Below are positions 19,059 through 28,028 of a DNA stretch of 64,000 nucleotides, in pieces. A model generated the notes under the pieces. It was not told where the DNA came from. It made no database searches and worked only from the letters and a program-made list of their open reading frames with translations. The DNA is from Aliarcobacter sp. GTDB lineage: Bacteria; Campylobacterota; Campylobacteria; Campylobacterales; Arcobacteraceae. The stretch is taken from the NCBI GenBank assembly GCA_028690445.1, contig JAQVBE010000013.1, forward strand, positions 1-64,000. The letters run 5' to 3'. A program made the translations under genes and the position numbers. The stretch's first letter is position 1; each line of letters opens with the position of its first letter.

Positions 19059-20126
19059 TTGCTTTTATATATACACATTCCCTTTTGCGACAGTAAATGT
19101 TTTTACTGCGCTTTTAATTCATACACAGATAGATTTCACTTAAAACATGAATATATGAATGCATTAAAAAAACAACTAAAAAACGATCTTGAAAATTATG
19201 TTATCAAAGATAACATAAAAATAGAAACAGTGTTCATAGGTGGTGGAACTCCATCAACAATTAAAGCTTTTGAATATGAAGAAATATTTGAAATGATAAA
19301 ACCATATTTAGAAGAATTTGCAGAAATCACAACAGAAGCAAATCCAAATTCTGCTTCTTTTGAATGGCTAGAAAATATGAAAAATCTAGGTGTAAATCGT
19401 GTGAGTTTTGGTGTACAAAGTTTTGATAATGACAAGCTAAAATTTCTTGGTCGAGCGCATAATTCTAATAGTGCTATAAAAGCTATACAAAATGCGAAAA
19501 GTATAGATTTTAAAGGTATTAATTGCGATATAATATATGGTGTACAAAATGATACAATGGAAAGTTTAAAGAAGGATTTCGATACAGCTTTTTCTTTACC
19601 AATCACACATTTAAGTGCTTATTCTTTAACAATAGAAGAAGGAACAAAATTCTTTGATAGAAGTAGCGTAAAAATTGATGATGAAGAGTTATCTTATGAA
19701 ATATTTGATTATATAAATAAACAAGGTTTTCATCAATATGAGATTTCAAATTTTGCAAAGAATAAAGAATCAGAATCAAAACACAATTATGGATATTGGC
19801 AACATAAAGAGTATTTAGGAGTTGGAGCGGGAGCTGTTGGATATGTAAATCAAGAAAGATATTATCCTTCTAAAAATATAGAAGAGTATATAAAAAATCC
19901 ATTAGATTATGAGATAGAAGAAATTGATTTAGATGATATAAAAACAGAAAAAATCTTGCTTGGTTTTAGGTCTTTAAATGGGGTTGAAATTTCACTTTTT
20001 AATAAACAAGAAATGAAAAAAATTGATAATTTGATTCAATATAATAAAATATATATTGAAAATAATAGAGTTTTTAATAAAAATTTTTTACTTTCTGATG
20101 AATTAGCCTTATATATTTTGGATTAA
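19059..20126 (+). CDS. hemW: HemW-like radical SAM heme chaperone
   Basis: This 355-aa HemN-family protein has the radical SAM cysteines in IPFCDSKCFYCAF (residues 8-18). The residue after the third Cys-Ala is Phe rather than a fourth Cys, which separates HemW (heme chaperone) from coproporphyrinogen dehydrogenase HemN. FIGGGTPS, ITTEANP, RVSFGVQSF and GRAHNS are typical. The start is TTG at 19059 behind AGGAT, chosen because IHIPFC follows at once. From memory, C. jejuni also has this gene divergent from the Nudix gene. Confidence 0.9.
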   Translation: MLLYIHIPFCDSKCFYCAFNSYTDRFHLKHEYMNALKKQLKNDLENYVIKDNIKIETVFIGGGTPSTIKAFEYEEIFEMIKPYLEEFAEITTEANPNSASFEWLENMKNLGVNRVSFGVQSFDNDKLKFLGRAHNSNSAIKAIQNAKSIDFKGINCDIIYGVQNDTMESLKKDFDTAFSLPITHLSAYSLTIEEGTKFFDRSSVKIDDEELSYEIFDYINKQGFHQYEISNFAKNKESESKHNYGYWQHKEYLGVGAGAVGYVNQERYYPSKNIEEYIKNPLDYEIEEIDLDDIKTEKILLGFRSLNGVEISLFNKQEMKKIDNLIQYNKIYIENNRVFNKNFLLSDELALYILD

Positions 20127-20178
20127 TCTATTAATCAAACTTATAATATAATCCAAACTTTTAAAAGGTAAAAACTAA

Positions 20179-21006
20179 ATGACAATAAAAGACACAATAA
20201 GAAAATATACAAATGAACTAAAACTTATAACACATATTCCAGCAAAAGAGGTTGAAATATTGATGTTACATCTTTTAGAAAAAAATACAATCTGGCTACA
20301 TCTAAATTATAATGTAGAGTTTGAAAAAGAAAAAGAACTCGCAGTTTTAATAAAAAAAAGAGCTACAAACTATCCTCTAGAATACATTATAAATAAGGCT
20401 TCATTTTATGGAGAGATGTTTATAGTAAAAGAAGGTGTTTTAATTCCAAGACCTGAAACTGAAATTTTAGTTGAAAATGCTGTTGAGATTTTAAAAGAGA
20501 TTAAAGAACCAGTAAAGGTGTTAGAAATTGGAACAGGAAGTGGAATAATATCTGTAATGCTTGCAATGTTGATTGAAAATATAAAAATTATTGCAGTTGA
20601 TATAAATGAAAAAGCATTAGAGTTAGCAAAACAAAATGCCATAAAACATGGTGTTGAAAATAAAATAGAGTTTAGATTGAGTAATTTATACGAAAATGTT
20701 CAAGAAAATGATATTTTTATGACCATTTCAAATCCTCCATATATTGCAAATAATTATATACTTCCAACAAATGTAAAATATGAACCATCAAATGCACTTT
20801 TTGGAGGAGTTGTAGGAGATGAACTTTTAAAAGACATTATAAAAGCTACAAGTGAGAAAAAAATACCTTATTTACTTTGTGAAATGGGATTTGACCAAAA
20901 AACTCCTTTGGAAAACTATTTTAAAGAGTTTAACGTTGAGTCTTATAGTTTTTATAAAGATTATGAAAGTTTTGATAGAGGATTTACTCTAAAATTTAAA
21001 ATATAG
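20179..21006 (+). CDS. prmC: Peptide chain release factor N5-glutamine methyltransferase
   Basis: A 275-aa SAM-dependent methyltransferase that modifies the GGQ glutamine of release factors RF1 and RF2. The SAM-binding loop is VLEIGTGSGIIS (about 114-125) and the catalytic motif is SNPPYIA (about 189-195). IPRPETEILVE is the conserved substrate-domain link. An N-terminal helical domain of about 85 residues is present. It precedes the M3 peptidase by 14 bases, probably in one transcript. Confidence 0.94.
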   Translation: MTIKDTIRKYTNELKLITHIPAKEVEILMLHLLEKNTIWLHLNYNVEFEKEKELAVLIKKRATNYPLEYIINKASFYGEMFIVKEGVLIPRPETEILVENAVEILKEIKEPVKVLEIGTGSGIISVMLAMLIENIKIIAVDINEKALELAKQNAIKHGVENKIEFRLSNLYENVQENDIFMTISNPPYIANNYILPTNVKYEPSNALFGGVVGDELLKDIIKATSEKKIPYLLCEMGFDQKTPLENYFKEFNVESYSFYKDYESFDRGFTLKFKI

Positions 21007-21020
21007 AAAAAGGAAATAAA

Positions 21021-22988
21021 ATGTTCAAAGAATTTAATTTAGAAAATTTAGAAAACTCAAAAGAGTTGTTAGAAAATATATTAGATGAAAATAGAAAAAA
21101 AGTTGTTGATTTATTAAAGATAGAAAATAAAACTTACAAAAATTTTGTTTTACCATTTCAAGAAATAGGGGAGAGTATTAATGATTTTTTAACTCCAATC
21201 TTTCATATTGATTCTGTTAAAAACTCAGAAATAACTACAAAAGTATATGAAGAGTGTATCCCTATAATCTCTAAATATGAAACTGAGATTTCTCAAAATG
21301 AAAATATTTATAAATCTTTAAAAGATATACAGTCTAAAGAACAAAGTACTTTAAATAATATACAAAATAAAGTTTTAGAAAATGAAATAAGAGACTTTAA
21401 ACTATCAGGTTGTCACCTAGAAAATAACAAAAAGAAAAGACTAGAAGAGATAAGTTTAAGACTTAGTGAACTATCACACAAGTTTTCACAAAACCTTTTA
21501 AATGCTACAAATGCTTTTGAAATGATAATTGATAATTTTGAAGATGTGAAAGAGATTCCAGCTTCAGATTTGGAATTAGCAAAATTTGAAGAAGAGGGAA
21601 TTACAAAATATAAATTCACACTTCAAATGCCTTCTTATTTAGCATATATTACTTATGGAACAAACAGAGAAAAAAGAGAAGAGATTTATAAAGCTTATTG
21701 TACAAAAGCTCCTGAAAATGGAAAAATTATTGAAGAGTTATTAGCTTTAAAAGATGAAAAAGTAAAAATCTTAGGATTTGATTCTTATGCTCAATATTCA
21801 CTTGCTACAAAAATGGCATCAAAAGAAGAAGATGTTATTAAATTCTTAGAAGAGTTAGGAAGTAAGGCTAAAAATAGGGCAAAAGAAGAATTAGAAGAGA
21901 TAAAAGAGATTGCAGTAAAAGATGGAATAACTGATTTTAAATCTTTTGATATGTCATATTACTCTGAAAAACTTAAAATGGCTCAATATGATTTTGATGA
22001 AGAGTATTTCAGACCATATTTTGAACAACAATCGGTTCTAAATGGTTTTTTTGATTTCTTACATCAAATGTTTAATATTAAATTTACAAAAGCAAATACA
22101 CCTGCTTGGGATGAAAAAGTAAAAGTTTATGATTTAAGTGAAGATGGAAAAACTATTGCTAGAATTTATATTGATTTAGAAGCAAGAAAAGATAAAAGAG
22201 GTGGTGCATGGATGAATAACTGGCATTCACACTATAGAACTTCTGCTGGTGAGATAAAGCTTCCAACAGCTTATATTGTGGGAAATTTCCCACAATCAAC
22301 AAACGAAACTCCATCACTTTTAAGACATTCAGATGTTGTAACACTGTTTCATGAAATGGGTCATGCTTTACATCATTTATTAAGTAAAATTGAAGAACCA
22401 TTTGTAAGTGGGATTTCTGGTGTTGCTTGGGATACAGTTGAATTCCCATCTCAATTTTTAGAGTATTTCTCTTACGATAAAGAGGTTTTAAAACTTTTTG
22501 CAAAACATTATAAAACAAAAGAAGTATTAGATGATGAGGCAATAAATAAAATTATAAAAGCTAAAAACTTCCAATCTTCTTTGGCAACTTTAAGACAAGT
22601 TGAATTTGCTTTGTTTGACTTTAAACTATATCAAAAGCTATACAAAACTGAAGATGAAATACAAGATTTATTAGATTCTATTAGAGAAAAATTCGCAGTA
22701 ATGATACCTCCAAGATACAATAAATTCCAAAATGGTTTCTCTCATATCTTTAGTGGTGGTTATGCAGCTGGATATTATTCATATAAATGGGCAGAAGTTT
22801 TAAGTGCAGATGCTTTTTATATGTTTATTGATTCTGGAAATATTTTTAATAAAGAATTAGGAATTAAGTATAGAGATACGATTTTAAGCCAAGGTGGTTC
22901 ATATGATATGGATAAGTTATTTTTCAATTTTACACAAAGAGAACCAAATATAGATTCTTTACTAAAAATTGATGGAATTATTAGCTAA
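21021..22988 (+). CDS. prlC: M3 family oligopeptidase
   Basis: A 655-aa zinc metallopeptidase of the oligopeptidase A/PrlC group that degrades short peptides in the cytoplasm. The zinc motif TLFHEMGHALHHLL (HExxH) is at about residues 448-461, and the third ligand is expected in VEFPSQFLEYF. HSHYRTSAGEI and PPRYNKFQNGFSHIFSGGYAAG carry the substrate-binding Tyr and Gly residues. There is no signal peptide. The RBS is AAAAAGGAAA. Confidence 0.92.
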   Translation: MFKEFNLENLENSKELLENILDENRKKVVDLLKIENKTYKNFVLPFQEIGESINDFLTPIFHIDSVKNSEITTKVYEECIPIISKYETEISQNENIYKSLKDIQSKEQSTLNNIQNKVLENEIRDFKLSGCHLENNKKKRLEEISLRLSELSHKFSQNLLNATNAFEMIIDNFEDVKEIPASDLELAKFEEEGITKYKFTLQMPSYLAYITYGTNREKREEIYKAYCTKAPENGKIIEELLALKDEKVKILGFDSYAQYSLATKMASKEEDVIKFLEELGSKAKNRAKEELEEIKEIAVKDGITDFKSFDMSYYSEKLKMAQYDFDEEYFRPYFEQQSVLNGFFDFLHQMFNIKFTKANTPAWDEKVKVYDLSEDGKTIARIYIDLEARKDKRGGAWMNNWHSHYRTSAGEIKLPTAYIVGNFPQSTNETPSLLRHSDVVTLFHEMGHALHHLLSKIEEPFVSGISGVAWDTVEFPSQFLEYFSYDKEVLKLFAKHYKTKEVLDDEAINKIIKAKNFQSSLATLRQVEFALFDFKLYQKLYKTEDEIQDLLDSIREKFAVMIPPRYNKFQNGFSHIFSGGYAAGYYSYKWAEVLSADAFYMFIDSGNIFNKELGIKYRDTILSQGGSYDMDKLFFNFTQREPNIDSLLKIDGIIS

Positions 22989-23039
22989 CTTTTGTAATAA
23001 TACCGCTCTTAATAATTATACCAACAAGGATTTAATAAC

Positions 23040-23513
23040 ATGACAAACGCAGAAACAATTTTAAAACTAAATGAAGCTTTAAGTACATTAATTAAAGCAT
23101 ATGAAGAACTTCAAGGTGATAATACAAGTTTAAAAAATAGAATTAATGAATTAGAAGATGAAGTGCTTGAATTAGAATCAACAAAAGAAGATTTAGAAAA
23201 AAATGTTGACGAGTTAAAAGATCATACTCAAAAAGATAAATCAAATATAAGTACTATGTTAGGTAAAATTGAAAGTATTTTAAATAAAAAATCTGCAAGT
23301 ACTCCAAGTGTAACTTCTTCAAATATAGTTACACCTGAAGTTTCAAAAGTTGAAGAAAAAAAAGATGATATTTTTAGTAATACTACAAATAATACAACAA
23401 GTCCAAATAGTTTATTAGATAACTTGAAAAAAGATGAACCTAAAGAAGAGAGCAATAGTAACAAAATTGATTTAAATAGAATGGCTTCTTTATTAAATGG
23501 GTTTAATCATTAA
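23040..23513 (+). CDS. Coiled-coil protein of unknown function
   Basis: This 157-aa acidic protein has a long coiled coil over residues about 10-75 (LKNRINELEDEVLELESTK). A low-complexity Ser/Thr/Asn/Pro segment (about 85-130) and a short conserved-looking C-terminus ending RMASLLNGFNH follow. The layout recalls small cell-division coiled-coil proteins such as ZapB-like factors, but no specific match is claimed. It is followed after 16 bases by another small gene on the same strand. Confidence 0.75.
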   Translation: MTNAETILKLNEALSTLIKAYEELQGDNTSLKNRINELEDEVLELESTKEDLEKNVDELKDHTQKDKSNISTMLGKIESILNKKSASTPSVTSSNIVTPEVSKVEEKKDDIFSNTTNNTTSPNSLLDNLKKDEPKEESNSNKIDLNRMASLLNGFNH

Positions 23514-23529
23514 AAGATAAATAGTATTT

Positions 23530-23799
23530 ATGATAACACAAGTAGATAAAGAGTCTTTATTTAATACATTTGGAGTTAAAAACTTTGAATTATTACATAG
23601 TGCCATCGATAATATGGCACCTTCTTTAGTTGAGTATTATTTATCAAGTTTTACTAATGATGACAAATTATATTTTAATAAAAGAGATATTGAAGAGTCT
23701 ATTTCTATAGGGGATTATAACTTATACATAGATTATACAAAAAATATATATTTAGAATTAAATTCTACTACCGAAGAGATTACACAATCTTTTTGGTAG
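23530..23799 (+). CDS. Hypothetical 89-aa protein
   Basis: A small soluble acidic protein without recognisable motifs. It is rich in aromatic and acidic residues (VEYYLSSFTNDDKLYFNKRD). It follows the coiled-coil gene by 16 bases and its stop lies 15 bases from the convergent cbiX-like gene. Strand, spacing and codon use support it as real; function is unknown. Confidence 0.65.
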   Translation: MITQVDKESLFNTFGVKNFELLHSAIDNMAPSLVEYYLSSFTNDDKLYFNKRDIEESISIGDYNLYIDYTKNIYLELNSTTEEITQSFW

Positions 23800-23814
23800 C
23801 TGATATATAAAATT

Positions 23815-24171
23815 TTATAAATTTGAAATTATCATATTTTCTATACCATTACATTTTCCAATGTGTGGTAAAAGGATAAATTCTATTTTAGGATAAGAAT
23901 CTTTGAATTCTTGAATTACAGAAGGAATATCTTCTTGAACATGTTTCCCAGCAGCTAAAAAGTATGGAAATATTTTTATTTTTTTACAATTTTCAGCAAT
24001 GGCTTTATTTATTGAAACAGAAATTGATGGTTCAGAAAGCTCTAAAAAAGCATGTAAAACTAATAATTCTGTAGTTGTTACATTATTCTTAATTTTTGAA
24101 ATAATATCAACAATTTCATCATTTGAACTTTTAACTTTGCTCCCATGAGCTATAATTATTAAGGCTTCCAC
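23815..24171 (-). CDS. CbiX/SirB family chelatase-like protein
   Basis: This is a 118-aa single-domain protein of the type II chelatase family. The metal-binding histidines are in IIIAHGSK (His at about 9) and FPYFLAAGKHVQEDIP (His at about 77). Short single-domain forms (CbiX-S, SirB) insert cobalt, iron or nickel into tetrapyrroles after self-association. The physiological metal cannot be told from sequence. The gene stands alone between a small gene and xerH. Confidence 0.85.
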   Translation of the reverse strand: MEALIIIAHGSKVKSSNDEIVDIISKIKNNVTTTELLVLHAFLELSEPSISVSINKAIAENCKKIKIFPYFLAAGKHVQEDIPSVIQEFKDSYPKIEFILLPHIGKCNGIENMIISNL

Positions 24172-24238
24172 TTATTCAAATCCTTTTTATTTTATTTTAC
24201 AATTTTTCTTTTTTATTTTACATTTACTTTATAAAGAA

Positions 24239-25291
24239 TTAAAAAATTTCAGTTGTTTTATACAATCTATCTTTATCAAAGTGCGTATATATTCTTGAAG
24301 TATTAATATCTGCATGACCAAGAGCTTCTTGAACTAAAATCAAATCATGATGTTTTGCATAAAGTAAAGTTGCAAAACTGTGTCTTAACATATGAGCACC
24401 ATTTTTCTCTTTTCTAATACTAGCACTGATTAAAATATTCTCAACAATTCGACTAACATAAGCTTGAGTTAATCTTTCACCTTTTTGATTACAAACTAAT
24501 AAATCACTGTTACAAACTCGTATATCTAACCAATGTTTCAAATCATTTTCAATAATTGAGCTTTTTATCATAACAACTCTTGGTTTATTTCCTTTTCCTT
24601 TTATTTGTAACAAATAAACATTTTCTTCTTTAAACATATCTTTCATTTTAAGATTTAGTATCTCACTAACCCTAACACCTGTATAAATAATTATTTTTAA
24701 AATAAGTCTATTTCTATATGCAATATTTTCAGTAAATTCAAAAGTATCAATAGCATTTAAAAATTTATCAATTTCAACTTTATTCATAAAAGAGGGTAGT
24801 TTTGTACCACTTTTACCACTTAATCCACTCCAATTTTTTAACTCAATTTTAAATAAATAAGAAGTTCCATCTTCATTTTCATTTTGTTTATCTATATAAG
24901 AAAATAGGGCTAATAATGCAATTCTATGATTTTTCTTTGAAGCATCAGATAAGGCACTTGTTTCACTGGCTAAAAAGTCACTTAATAACTCTTCATCAAT
25001 TTCTTTCATAGAAGCTAATCCTAAGTTCAAAGTAAAATTGTATAGCTTAAATAGAGGATTAAAATATGTATTAATTCCAGCTAAACCAATATTTCTTGCC
25101 TCTTTTACAATAATACTTAATTCATCTATAGATTTTGCTCCTTTTACTAATGATTGAATTATTGCAGCTAATTTTTGTTTATCATTAACTTGCCTATTTG
25201 AAAGAGTTGTTAATTTATTTCTTATAAATCTTTCAATCCAAAAAAGAAGGGTTTTTTCAAAGGTAGTATTAAAATCCAATTCATATCTCAT
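24239..25291 (-). CDS. xerH: XerH tyrosine recombinase (chromosome dimer resolution)
   Basis: A 350-aa tyrosine recombinase, longer than XerC/XerD and typical of the single-recombinase XerH system of Campylobacterota. It resolves chromosome dimers at difH with FtsK. Catalytic residues are visible as Arg in IYTGVRVSEILNL, the His-x-x-Arg group in HMLRHSFATLL, His in LGHADINTS and the nucleophile Tyr in RIYTHFDK near the C-terminus. An N-terminal SAM-like core-binding domain precedes them. A difH-like palindrome lies 60 bases upstream of the start, which supports the XerH assignment over a mobile integrase. Confidence 0.92.
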   Translation of the reverse strand: MRYELDFNTTFEKTLLFWIERFIRNKLTTLSNRQVNDKQKLAAIIQSLVKGAKSIDELSIIVKEARNIGLAGINTYFNPLFKLYNFTLNLGLASMKEIDEELLSDFLASETSALSDASKKNHRIALLALFSYIDKQNENEDGTSYLFKIELKNWSGLSGKSGTKLPSFMNKVEIDKFLNAIDTFEFTENIAYRNRLILKIIIYTGVRVSEILNLKMKDMFKEENVYLLQIKGKGNKPRVVMIKSSIIENDLKHWLDIRVCNSDLLVCNQKGERLTQAYVSRIVENILISASIRKEKNGAHMLRHSFATLLYAKHHDLILVQEALGHADINTSRIYTHFDKDRLYKTTEIF

Positions 25292-25350
25292 ATTTATTCC
25301 TAATTAAGAAGTCATTATAAAGTAGAATTATATCAGAAGATATATTTATA

Positions 25351-25381
25351 TTAGTTTGAAAATTATAGTTTTCAATACTAA
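25351..25381. other. difH-like recombination site
   Basis: TTAGTTTGAAAA (25351-25362), a six-base centre TTATAG, and TTTTCAATACTAA (25369-25381) form an imperfect inverted repeat. It matches my memory of the Helicobacter/Campylobacter difH consensus, with AGTTxTGAAAA and TTTTCAxxACTAA arms. It lies in the intergenic region directly upstream of xerH. If right, it marks the replication terminus region of the chromosome. Confidence 0.72.
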
Positions 25382-25406
25382 TAAAAAAAAGAAAGAAACA
25401 ATTATA

Positions 25407-26480
25407 TTATCTCTTTTTCCCTTTTGAAAATTCAATGATGTAATCAGCGATTTCATCTAAATGAATTATATCTTTTACAGCTCCTGCTTGTATTGCTTTC
25501 ATGGGCATTCCAAAAACGACACAACTTTCTTCATTTTGAGCAACAGTATAAGCACCATTATTAAAAAGTTCTTTCATAGCAATTGTTCCATCATCTCCCA
25601 TACCTGTCATCATAACAGCCATTGCAGCACTTCCAACTGTATTATTAACAGATCTAAATAAAACATCAACGCTTGGTTTATGTTGACTCACTTTTTTTGT
25701 ATCTAAAAGTTTTGTTTTATATTCATTTCCAAATTTTTCGATAGTTAAATGCATATTTCCAGGCGCTAAATAGCCATGACCTTTTTCTAAAATCATTCCA
25801 TCTTTTGCTTCACAAACTATAACTTCTGAATGATCATTTAATCTTTGAGCAAAAGAACTAGAAAACCCATATGGAATATGTTGTGTGATTAAAATTGGGG
25901 GTAAATTTCCTGGTAATCTTTTAAAAACTCGTAAAAGTGACTCAACACCACCAGTTGATGAACCAATTGCAATTAATTTCATTCCTGGAAAATTAGCTGC
26001 TTTTAATGGAATAACTTCATCTGGATGTATTTTGTACTCAATATTTAAAGATTGAGTTGAAGTTTTTCTTGATGCTTGTGGTTTTTTTAAAGTATATCTT
26101 TTTAATAAAAATGTTAAATTAAGTAATGTATCTTTTATTCTTTCTTGAAAAGATTGCATACTTTCACCGTTATCAGGTTTTGGAACAAATCCTACTGCAC
26201 CATCATCAAAAATATCATTTCCTCTAACACCCTCACCTGAAATTACAACAGCTGGCATTGGATGAAGTCTCATTAAATTTCTTAAAAAGGTAACTCCATC
26301 CATTTTGGGCATATTTATATCAATTGTAACTAAATCAGGTTCATATTCTTTGATCTTTTCCCTTGCATCATAAGCATCAGTTGCCACACAAACAACTTCA
26401 AATTCATCAATAGAATTTATCATATCTTTGATGATTCTTCGCATCGATGGCGAATCATCTATTACTAAAACAGTATACAC
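25407..26480 (-). CDS. cheB: Chemotaxis glutamate methylesterase CheB
   Basis: This 357-aa protein removes methyl groups from chemoreceptors and can deamidate glutamines. The N-terminal receiver domain (VIDDSPSMRRII, phosphoacceptor Asp in VTIDINMPKMDG) is followed by a linker and the methylesterase domain. Its catalytic triad is visible as Ser in IGSSTGGVES, His in ITQHIPYGFS and Asp in MTGMGDDGTIAM. Many C. jejuni CheB proteins lack the receiver domain, as I recall, so this full form is the classical type. It is last in the cheY-cheA-cheR-cheD-cheB operon. Confidence 0.95.
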   Translation of the reverse strand: MYTVLVIDDSPSMRRIIKDMINSIDEFEVVCVATDAYDAREKIKEYEPDLVTIDINMPKMDGVTFLRNLMRLHPMPAVVISGEGVRGNDIFDDGAVGFVPKPDNGESMQSFQERIKDTLLNLTFLLKRYTLKKPQASRKTSTQSLNIEYKIHPDEVIPLKAANFPGMKLIAIGSSTGGVESLLRVFKRLPGNLPPILITQHIPYGFSSSFAQRLNDHSEVIVCEAKDGMILEKGHGYLAPGNMHLTIEKFGNEYKTKLLDTKKVSQHKPSVDVLFRSVNNTVGSAAMAVMMTGMGDDGTIAMKELFNNGAYTVAQNEESCVVFGMPMKAIQAGAVKDIIHLDEIADYIIEFSKGKKR

Positions 26481-26505
26481 TTATCTTACCACCCTACTTT
26501 ATTTT

Positions 26506-27183
26506 TTAGAAAAGTTCAATTTCCATTTGAGGCTCTGCCTCTTTATTATCAATACCAAATAATTCCACAGCTCCTGAGTATTCTTTGATAACAGGTGCTT
26601 TTGTAATTTCTTGTTGTAAAAATTTCTCATCCGTTAAAATTTTACTATCAGTTTCAGATTTTTGTGTAACTTTAATAAATGTTTCAAATTCATTAGCCAA
26701 TAAAATCAATCTTCCATGCTCACCGCGAGTATGTTCACTAATTAATTTAAATCCTTCTGATTTACAAAAATCTTTTGCAAATTCAACATTTCTGAACCCA
26801 ATAGATTGAGAAGATAAATTTATTTGCATAATATCAGCACCACCTGATATTTTAGCCACCATATTTCCTTTGCTACAACCTAATTTATACATTTCATTCA
26901 GCATAGCTTCAACAGAATATAATCCATATTTCATATCATCGTTTGTATTATTTGTTTTGGGTAACAAAAAGTGATTCATACCTTTTATTTTTGTAACTTT
27001 ATCATAAAACATAATAGCTACGCATGAACCTAACAATGTTTTAAAAGCAATTTGTTCAACATCATTACCAACTGCAAATTCTCCACCTATTATAGTATGG
27101 GTTGGAAAACCTTTCGTTTTTTGAGTAAATCTTACAGCTGAAGTTTTTTCTATGCTTCCATCTTTATGACCTATGATAATCAT
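26506..27183 (-). CDS. cheD: Chemoreceptor glutamine deamidase CheD
   Basis: This 225-aa protein deamidates receptor glutamines and in some bacteria cooperates with CheC. The catalytic Cys is in LLGSCVAIMFYD and the His in GMNHFLLPK; AKISGGADIMQ and HTRGEHGRL are further family motifs. A tail of about 50 residues beyond the usual end (SDSKILTDEKFLQQEI to the acidic C-terminus) has no recognised function. It overlaps cheR by four bases. Confidence 0.92.
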   Translation of the reverse strand: MIIIGHKDGSIEKTSAVRFTQKTKGFPTHTIIGGEFAVGNDVEQIAFKTLLGSCVAIMFYDKVTKIKGMNHFLLPKTNNTNDDMKYGLYSVEAMLNEMYKLGCSKGNMVAKISGGADIMQINLSSQSIGFRNVEFAKDFCKSEGFKLISEHTRGEHGRLILLANEFETFIKVTQKSETDSKILTDEKFLQQEITKAPVIKEYSGAVELFGIDNKEAEPQMEIELF

Positions 27184-28025
27184 ATGATTTCCTTTTCTTT
27201 TAGGAAAATATTTTGACCTACTCTTTTAACATAATTAACTAAATCTTGAGGATTCTCTGAATGTCCAAGATAAAGTGTTCCTCCAATTTTAAGATACTTA
27301 AATAGCTTTTTTAGAATTTCATTTTGGTCTTCAACTGAAAAATATATTAATACATTTCTACAAAAAATTACATCAAATTGATTCTTTGAAAAGGGATATG
27401 AACTATCATTTAAATTCATTACTTGAAAATTAATCATTTTTTTTAAATCATCATTAACTTTTATTAATACTTCTTCTCCAGCAAGATTTTTTTGAACCCT
27501 TCGTTTAAAGAAATTTTGAGGTTTAATCCAATCAGGAAATTCTTTTGAAGATTTAGAATATCTATAAATACCATTTGCTGCATACTGCAAAACATTTGTA
27601 TCAATATCTGTTGCTATTATAGAAGCATTAATATTTTTATTTAACTCTTCTTTTGCTTTTAGTACAGTCATAGCCATAGAATAAGGCTCTTCTCCCGTTG
27701 AAGAAGCAGAACAATACATACTTATCTTCTCTCCACTTGCAGCAAACATAGGCAAAACTCTATCTTTTAAATCAATAAAATGAAAATCTTCTCTAAAAAA
27801 GTGTGTTTTATTTGTTGTAAAAGAATTTATAAATTCAGTTACATTATTTCCTTGTTCAATAGAGTTTAAAAGTTCCATAATATCACCAGAAAAACCACAG
27901 TTTCTCTTTAACTTATCAATTCTATTGGAAATCATAATATCTTTATTCTCAGAAAGAGTAATTCCCGTTAGAGAATAAAGAAGTTTTTTTACTTTATTAT
28001 GTACATCTTGAGTTGTATATTTCAT
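27180..28025 (-). CDS. cheR: Chemotaxis protein methyltransferase CheR
   Basis: A 281-aa SAM-dependent enzyme that methylates receptor glutamates. The N-terminal helical domain (residues about 1-70) precedes the methyltransferase domain with NKTHFFREDFHF, the SAM loop CSASSTGEEPYSMAM, ATDIDTNVLQYA and VIFCRNVLIYF, then LYLGHSE. It has the typical CheR length. The cheA stop and cheR start are three bases apart, so co-translation is likely. Confidence 0.95.
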   Translation of the reverse strand: MKYTTQDVHNKVKKLLYSLTGITLSENKDIMISNRIDKLKRNCGFSGDIMELLNSIEQGNNVTEFINSFTTNKTHFFREDFHFIDLKDRVLPMFAASGEKISMYCSASSTGEEPYSMAMTVLKAKEELNKNINASIIATDIDTNVLQYAANGIYRYSKSSKEFPDWIKPQNFFKRRVQKNLAGEEVLIKVNDDLKKMINFQVMNLNDSSYPFSKNQFDVIFCRNVLIYFSVEDQNEILKKLFKYLKIGGTLYLGHSENPQDLVNYVKRVGQNIFLKEKEII

Positions 28026-28028
28026 ATG

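Noticed and set aside
22159-22542. 127-aa frame opposite the M3 peptidase
   Set aside because: It covers the HExxH catalytic region of the real gene on the other strand and has no family resemblance.
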